NCBI GenBank assembly: GCA_022225965.2
Contig: JAKJXP020000034.1
Coordinates: 62,001 to 126,000, forward strand
DNA length: 64,000 bases
DNA from: Diatrype stigma
Lineage: Eukaryota; Ascomycota; Sordariomycetes; Xylariales; Diatrypaceae
Direction: 5' to 3'
How positions within the stretch are numbered: position 1 is the first letter of the stretch; every line of letters begins with the position of its first letter. A program made the position numbers and the translations under genes. The notes beneath the pieces were generated by a model, which was given only the letters and a program-made list of their open reading frames with translations, was not told the DNA's origin and made no database searches. Shown piece by piece: positions 57,044 through 64,000 of the stretch.

Positions 57044-60000
57044 ATGTCTGCCTTCTTGGAGAATGCCTACAGTCTGGTCCACCAGGACAATGCCGCCGAT
57101 GTCCCTTCTCTGTCCGACCTGCGTATGCAGCTCGAGAAGGGCACCGACGAGAGCAAGGTCGATACGATGAAGCGCATCCTGACCGTCATGCTGAACGGCG
57201 ACCCCATGCCGCAGCTCCTCATGCACATCATCCGATTCGTCATGCCTTCCAAGTCGAAGCACTTGAAGAAGCTTCTGTATTTCTACTACGAGATTTGCCC
57301 CAAGCTGGATGCTAGCGGCAAGTTGAAGCAGGAGATGATTCTCGTCTGGTGAGTCCCCGAAGCCGCAAATCCATCCACACATGCACACGCACATGCGCAC
57401 ATATATACGCAATTGTATATCGTTGCACTTATGTGCACCTATATATACGTATATACGCACATATGCACCTATACACGCATATACACGCATGCACACGCCC
57501 ACGTACATGCAATACACGTGCATTGAACGTATTGACGTTCAGACTATACTCCAACCCCTTTTTGGCCCTGCCCCTGGTGCGCATTGCTGGAGTCCATTGC
57601 TGACCCCGGCCCTCGTGCGTCTGCTACAGCAACGGCATTCGAAACGATCTCCAACATCCCAACGAGTATATCCGTGGAAACACCCTGCGCTTCCTCTGCA
57701 AGTTGCGGGAACCCGAACTTATCGAACCCCTACTTTCCTCAGCACGTTCATGTCTCGAGCACCGACACGCCTATGTGCGAAAGAATGCCGTCTATGCCAT
57801 CGCCTCTATCTACCAACACTCGCCCTCATTAATTCCAGATGCCGCTGACTTGATCGCCGCCTTCCTCGAGGTCGAGACCGATGCCACCTGCAAGCGCAAT
57901 GCCTTTGCCGCCGTGTCTAGCATAGACCATGAGAAGGCCTTGTTCTATCTCAACTCCGTTTTCGAGGGTATTCCCAATGCAGAGGAGCTGCTTCAGTTGG
58001 TGGAACTGGAGTTCATCCGCAAAGATGCCGTGCAAAATACACACAACAAGGTAGGATCCGCATATCCAGCTGTATTCCGTGGTATCACATTTAGGCAACG
58101 CATCTGACACCCAACAGGCCAAATACCTGAGACTGATCTTCGACCTACTCGAGGCCGGGGCGTCTACCGTAGTATATGAAGCCGCCTCCTCCCTGACCGC
58201 ATTGACCAGCAACCCCGTCGCTGTGAAGGCTGCCGCTGCCAAGTTCATCGAGCTGAGCATTAAGGAGGCCGACAACAATGTCAAGCTCATCGTCCTAGAC
58301 CGTGTGGATCAGTTGCGCCAGAAGAACGAAGGCATCCTAGATGATCTGGTCATGGAGATTCTGCGTGTTCTGACCAGCACGGACATCGATGTGCGACGGA
58401 AAGCCCTGAGCATTGCCTTGGAAATGGTGTCAAGCAAGAATGTCGAGGAGGTTGTCCTCCTCCTCAAGAAGGAGTTGTCCAAGACGGTCGACCAGGAGTA
58501 CGAGAAGAACACCGAATACCGACAATTGCTGATTCACTCGATCCATCAATGCGCCATCAAATTCTCCGAGGTCGCGGCCAGCGTTGTCGACCTCCTAATG
58601 GACTTCATTGCCGATTTCAGCAATTCGTCTGCTGTCGACGTTATCAACTTCGTCAAGGAGGTCGTAGAAAAGTTTCCCAAGCTACGACCATCCATCGTCG
58701 AGCGCTTAGTGGCCACCCTTAATGAAGTCAGGGCAGGTAAGGTCTACCGTGGAATTATTTGGATAGTTGGTGAATATTCGTTGGAGGAGAGGGACATCCG
58801 AGAGGCCTGGAAGAGGATACGCGCGAGTCTGGGAGAGATTCCTATCCTTGCCTCAGAACAACGCCTGTTAGAGAGTCACGACGGTGGCGAGGACAAGCCG
58901 GTAGAGCAGGTTAACGGCCACTCCAAACCAGCAGCACCTTCGGGCTCGAGAAAGGTGCTTGCCGATGGCACCTACGCAACCGAGACGGCCCTCACGAGCA
59001 GCTCCGGTGCTGCTGCTAAGCTTGAAGCCGTCAAGGCTGCCCAGAAGCCTCCCTTGCGCCAGCTCATCCTGGATGGGGACTACTACCTCGCCACGGTTCT
59101 TGCCGCTGCGCTGACCAAGCTCGTTATGCGCCACGCAGAGATCTCTTCAGATACGGCTCGGACGAACGCTCTCAAGGCAGAGGCCATGCTCATCATGATT
59201 TCCATCATCCGCGTCGGCCAGTCGCAGTTCGTCAAGGCGCCCATCGACGAGGATTCGGTAGACCGGATTATGTCTTGCATCCGATCGCTTGCCGAGTTCT
59301 CGCAAAGGAAGGAGCTGGAAGGAGTATTCCTCGATGATACGCGCAAGGCCTTCCGGGCTATGGTCCAGGTTGAGGAGAAGAAACGTGCGGCCAAGGAGGC
59401 CTACGAGAAGGCCAAGACGGCGATCCAAGTCGACGATGTGGTGCAGATCCGGCAGCTTTCCAAGAAGAACGCCACAGACGGCGCCGACGAGATCGAACTC
59501 GATCTCGAGAAGGCCACCGGAGGCGAGTCCACTGCCGAAGACCTGTCCTCCAAGCTCAGCCGTGTTGTACAGCTTACTGGTTTCTCGGATCCCGTGTATG
59601 CCGAAGCCTACGTCAAGGTCCACCAGTTCGACATCGTACTAGATGTTCTCCTGGTGAACCAAACGACGGAAACGCTGCAGAACCTCTCCGTCGAGTTCGC
59701 GACGCTTGGGGACCTCAAAGTGGTCGAGCGGCCGACGACGCAGAACCTGGGCCCACACGATTTCCACAACGTACAGTGCACGATCAAGGTATCGTCAACA
59801 GACACCGGCGTCATCTTCGGCAACGTCGTATATGATGGCGCTCATAGCACTGATACCAACGTTGTCATCCTCAATGATCTACACGTCGATATCATGGACT
59901 ACATCCAACCTGCTACCTGTACCGAGACACAATTCCGCACCATGTGGACTGAGTTCGAATGGGAGAACAAGGTGAACATCAACAGCAAGGCGAAGACACT

Positions 60001-60363
60001 GAGAGACTTCCTGGAGCAGCTGATGGCCTGCACGAACATGAACTGCTTGACCCCCGAGGCCAGTATGAAGGGAGACTGCCAGTTCTTGAGCGCAAATCTC
60101 TACGCTAAGAGTGTATTCGGTAAGTTCATCGCCCTCATTTGACCATTGCCACCTATGTGCACGTCAGTCACAATAGAAGACTATAGTTGCTGACTAGTTT
60201 TGCGTATATAGGCGAGGATGCGTTAGCCAACCTGAGCATCGAGAAGGAAGGGGAGGACGGGCCGATCACAGGCTTTGTCCGCATAAGAAGCAGGTCTCAG
60301 GGGCTGGCCCTAAGCCTCGGGTCTCTCAAGGGCCTGAACAAGATCGGTACCGCAGCCGCTTGA
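57044..60363 (+). CDS. SEC26: coatomer subunit beta (beta-COP)
   Basis: Four exons, 959 aa: 57044-57348, 57630-58050, 58118-60119 and 60212-60363, with donors GTGAGT, GTAGGA and GTAAGT and acceptors TACAG, AACAG and ATATAG. Beta-COP is a large adaptor-like subunit of the COPI coat that buds vesicles from the Golgi for retrograde transport to the ER. The N-terminal two-thirds is an adaptin-type helical solenoid: [79 protein letters not shown] and [21 protein letters not shown] low-complexity linker with [12 protein letters not shown] follows. The C-terminal appendage has [28 protein letters not shown] and [20 protein letters not shown]. The first intron (281 bp) is long for this window and rich in CACATATACGCA repeats. 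Length matches fungal Sec26. Confidence 0.95.
57349..57629. repeat. repeat-rich first intron of SEC26
   Basis: The 281-base intron carries an imperfect dinucleotide and ACATATACGC-type repeat (about 57374-57525). It makes it unusually long beside the 70-130 base introns of neighbouring genes. Confidence 0.7.
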
Positions 60364-62464
60364 TCAGGGGAATATGTGCCATACTAGTGTCTCGATACTT
60401 GAGCCATTTGCCTCGATACTTATTTGCGGAGTCCAGTTCAAGTCCAAAAAGGAGGGGGTGGGTAGGTGCGAGTGCGTCTAGCTCCAATCGATGTTGGAAG
60501 CAGGTCGCTTATCTCGCTGATGAATGGAAGAAAGCGACTATGCATGAATGACGTTCTTGTTTGAGCAGGGATAGATGAGGCAGGTGGAGAGGAAAACATC
60601 GTGCTAGGACAGGCGGTGGGCACGGATGGGAAAAAAGCTAGATGTCCAAATATCTTGGAAGATATAATTTAACCACACGATAAATGCAAACGACCATGCC
60701 AGAACAACCGCCTCAAGCTGACCGCGAATATTGCTATATTTCTGTTCAGCTTACCTCCTACGTAGTAGTAGTCCCTCGTTACCCCTGATTTAAGTGAATG
60801 GGAAATATTGTATTAGAGTAGTCTGCGATGATAGATGCTTTATGTAATTGAACTCGGTGGTGTAATGGCTTCATAATGGATTGTTGGTAATCATGTAACC
60901 CTCTCCGTATTGGATCTATATCCATCCATGATGTTATCAGATCCATCTTCGCCAAGCCATCTCGCCAAGCCATCTCGCCAATCCATCTCACATCTCTTTC
61001 ACGTGATAAACAATCCCGCAGCGCCTGTCGTGCCTAGGTGCTAGGGATGCAGAACTAGAAGGTCCAGGGTGACCATTCTCACACCGGTTACTAGAAAGTT
61101 GTGTTTACCTCGTGGCTGATTACTGACTTGCTTCGAGGTGTGAGATACAGAATAAACACATTATAATGTATCAAGCTCACTGTATTATATGGGTGGGCTC
61201 TGCCCCCACTTCCAAGACCAAGTCTTCGTTTGATGTACATCCCAGGACCACTCCGGTCTCAGTTTCACGGTGTTGGGTCCGCAGCCTATATTTATCTTGA
61301 CAAGTCTGATCGATCTCTCCTTTGTTTACTCGCGATGCAAGATTGAGACGCAGATGGAAGGATCATAGCGTTCATCCGTTTCCATGATCTGAACTCCCGT
61401 CGTAGCTATATATAGTATCCCTTTAGGCCGTTTCCTAGTCCTACTTAGTGGGCGATCTCACAGTCCAACCACATCAGAAGTCCAGTATAACTAGTAGCAC
61501 GTGCATCGTTACAGATTTGAGCAGCTTAAAAAGACCCCAAAGGGAAGAGAACACGGATATGCCGACTACGTAGTACCTGCTTGCCTACCTACTATGTAGT
61601 ATGAGTATGTACCAGCGCACTGAGGTGCAATATCAGATGCAAGTCTCCGCGAGGACGATCTTCAAGATTGGGATATGATTGCTCGGAGATCTCGTCAGGG
61701 TGCTCAGGGTGCTCAGGGTGCTCAGGGTGTCTCGGCGGGCTCCAATCATCTTAATCACCTCATACATCGTAAGACGGCAGTGCAGCCATCACACACACGC
61801 CTTCACACCCTCCGGGCTAGGCCGGTTTGCTCGTGCATAATTCGATGGAGTTGCAAAGTACGACCCCACGATCACACGACGTCAGACGAGACCAGCTCAG
61901 CCAGACCAACCCAAAACAGCCCAATCAGCCCAATGCCCCCCCGGAAACCGATTCGTCCCCACGATATCATAGCTCCAAACCCCACAGTCCACACAATCCA
62001 CAACGTTCGGCTCGGCTGAGGAGCCATGCAACTATTGCAGAAGGTACTGCCGGCTCATAGGAACGAGCACCCCGGGCTGCTTGGCCTGGCACCCCTGAGC
62101 ACATGAGCGCATTATTTATATTTGGTCTGCTTCCGCTCCGGAGCTTTTGACTGCTTCCTTCTTTTTCGACTCTTCATTGATGTTTCCCTTCGGGTTGATG
62201 GATGTATTCACTTCCTTACATTGCAAGATCTCCCCAGAGTCCTTATAGCATGCTATAGTTCGCCGGAAGCAACAGTCCGAACCCTCCCGCTTCTCCCCCC
62301 CGGCTCTACACTTGAAGCTTGACGTGCGCGCACCTAATCATCAAGTATTATAAGAAGCAGGCTTGAAGCTTACTTGACTTATTTGCTCCAACCTGCCTAC
62401 CTGACCTTGGCATTTACAATCAAAACCGCCAGCCAATCTCAATTCAACCTCGGCAACGATAACG
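60364..62464. other. intergenic region
   Basis: About 2.1 kb with no supported gene. It includes a CTCGCCAAGCCAT direct repeat (about 60950-60990), CTACGTAGTAG words, and a GGTGCTCA nonamer array (61697-61728) inside a 114-codon frame that looks like composition only. The promoter of the small membrane-protein gene lies at the right end. Confidence 0.5.
61697..61728. repeat. 9-bp tandem repeat GGTGCTCAG
   Basis: About three and a half perfect copies of GGTGCTCAG (AGGGTGCTC phase). Lies in intergenic DNA. Confidence 0.8.
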
Positions 62465-62966
62465 ATGACGCCGCACGCAAGCAAGTTCTACTCCACATCG
62501 CAGGTCCACCCGACCTATCTCCCTGCTTTACACAAGTCAGGCCGGATAGAGAAAAAACTGTGAGTCAGCACCGTTTCATTATATCCTCTCTCGTTTATTT
62601 CTCTATTATTCCATCTTATGCTCGGCATGTCGAGGGCTCCTGTATACATGTATACAGATGCAACCCCGGCAGCCCCGGTCCCCCGGTTCAACCTAGACTA
62701 ACCTGCCCGTCCTCATTAGCGCCATTGCCGCCGTCGCCGCCGTCGGGGTAGGCTACGGCCTGAAGAAGTATAAGGAGATTCAGATCGACCGGCAAGAGCA
62801 GTATGCCGCCCAGTCGATGTCGATGCGCGAGGCGGAGGAGCGCCGCAGGTCCGAGGCCATGATGATGGACGCCTACGGGGACCGATCGAGCCTGGACTCG
62901 CTCGAGGCCGCTGTCAAGGCGTACGATTCGCAGCGACAAGCAACGTCGTCGCCGTCATCAAAATGA
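62465..62966 (+). CDS. small single-pass membrane protein of unknown function
   Basis: Two exons, 113 aa: 62465-62559 and 62720-62966, donor GTGAGT, branch ACTAAC, acceptor ATTAG, phase 2. The product starts MTPHASKFYSTSQVHPTYLP and continues ALHKSGRIEKKL. The joint leads directly into a hydrophobic segment, AIAAVAAVGVGYGL (about residues 33-46). Then comes a charged helix, KKYKEIQIDRQEQYAAQSMS, MREAEERRRSEAMM, and a polar tail (AYDSQRQATSSPSSK). The exon 2 frame has strong coding character and an amphipathic pattern, suggesting a tail projecting from a small membrane anchor, possibly mitochondrial or ER. I do not recognise the family. The exon 1 assignment rests on phase and splice consensus, so a different first exon remains possible. 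No single frame shows the whole protein. Confidence 0.62.
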
Positions 62967-64000
62967 GCTGAGCGGTAGCCAATGATGGACTCGGGGCTTA
63001 TGGTATTCAAAAAGACATGGGGGTTCATAATTGGGTTGGGCTGCGTTGTATTTCATAGCACGGTGTTCATTGGTGTCACGGTATGGGTAACCGCGGCGGC
63101 GGTGGCGGTGGCGGTGGCGATAAGATGGCGTTATAGGATACGGGGTAGTTCAAGCGATACACAAGGGTTACCATGTGAACGACGAAGTCACCATGCTTTC
63201 TTGCAGACTAGTTAGGTCTTGATCTATTACATGAACTATTACGTGCTTAGACGCGACCTGGAAAGACGAGGGCTGTTGATCTTTATGATCATCCAGCCCC
63301 TTACTAATGGACCCCTTACTAATGCGCTGGCATGGTAATCAGGTGTGTATGGCAGTGCCGTCGTGTAGGACTATGCATGCATGACCTAGTCTATACCTGT
63401 AAGCTCATTCATTATACATCGCGATTAAGAGTCTTTGGGTTCACGAGAGGCAGCTGCTACATATCCAACGACAGAACGGAATTTCAGATCCGTAGACCTC
63501 CTTACTTACACGAACCAGACTGACCCGATAGGGTTATCATAAGAGTCCATCAAGGATCGGGAGGCAATCTGCGATGGTAGCGAGGCAGGAATCTGACCAG
63601 GAGGCTGATGGTATTCCAAACCAGCTCTATCACATCTACGCCATGCAATGTACGACCCTTGCATCTTTTTCAGGGCAATGACTGTCACAGATGAGTCTTA
63701 AACCTGAATCCTGGAAAACATGCACATATAAACATTGATACGTGGAACGCAGAAATGTGTAATGAGAAGATATCGACGTCTGCGCCTTGGTATCAGAATC
63801 GAAACTGTATCACTCAATGGCCGTATCCTAACCTAACACTATCTCGATCAAACTACTACGCGAATAGAGATATAGGTTTCTGCAAAGCAGACCCGGGATA
63901 TAACTATTATATTCCAGTAGCCCATAGGATACAGAGCCTAGTGATAGATAGACACATCATTAACCTAGGCAGGCCCTTCCAACACCACGGAATCAATAGT
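62967..64000. other. right-edge region
   Basis: About 1 kb. It begins with the 3' region of the preceding gene, including a GGC/GGT-rich repeat (63091-63120). A minus-strand segment at 63681-63510 is open, coding-like and bounded by ACAG and GTAAGT, so it may be an internal exon of a gene extending leftward or rightward, but no partner exon could be identified. Otherwise no supported feature. Confidence 0.45.

Noticed and set aside
61675..62019. A 114-codon plus-strand frame
   Set aside because: It runs through a 9-bp tandem repeat and shows no domain, conserved pattern or plausible splice partners.

Overview
The window is nuclear DNA of a filamentous ascomycete (Pezizomycotina, most likely Sordariomycetes). 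The evidence is short introns with GTRNGT donors, CTRAC-type branch sites and YAG acceptors, compact GC-rich genes, AT-rich blocks whose repeat copies differ only by C:G to T:A transitions (a RIP-like signature), and fungal families such as Bud7/Chs6, GID4, Hir3 and tRNA ligase Trl1. All exon models were assembled by eye from reading frame, splice consensus and family resemblance; no search was run. In every multi-exon CDS reported the exon lengths sum to a multiple of three.

Layout. 1-3565: gene-poor, beginning with an AT-rich block. 3566-15503: eIF3h, a UPF0643-family protein, a mitochondrial S-adenosylmethionine carrier and a Bud7/Chs6 (ChAP) exomer subunit, all on the minus strand with long gaps. 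15504-26423: an accessory, decayed island with a P450 pseudogene, its intact paralogue, a rhodopsin-domain (PTH11-like) receptor relic, a dead Fot1/pogo transposon (1937 bp) and a 626-bp MITE. 26424-32684: HIR3, about 2013 aa. 32977-38399: a secreted orphan, a small DUF4870-type membrane protein and mitochondrial ribosomal protein uL10m. 39198-40567: anthranilate phosphoribosyltransferase. 41440-49826: tRNA ligase, an ankyrin protein, RNase P/MRP subunit Rpp40 and tRNA methyltransferase Trm11. 52255-60363: GID4/VID24, Mago nashi and beta-COP. 62465-62966: a two-exon 113-aa membrane protein.

Functional themes. Most genes are housekeeping. Three tRNA-maturation genes (TRL1, RPP40, TRM11) lie within 8.4 kb, the last two divergent across a 730-bp spacer. 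The only strongly non-conserved stretch is the P450/receptor/transposon island, where gene loss can be read base by base: a destroyed splice donor in the P450 pseudogene, frameshifts in the receptor, and two TA-flanked DNA transposons lying within the receptor's remains. I saw no RNA gene, CRISPR array or complete biosynthetic cluster. I did not find convincing evidence for a wholly new biological system; the most informative items are the nested decay at 21905-25540, the mutated donor at 17597, the possible dual-start tRNA ligase and the start-codon-only exon of HIR3.
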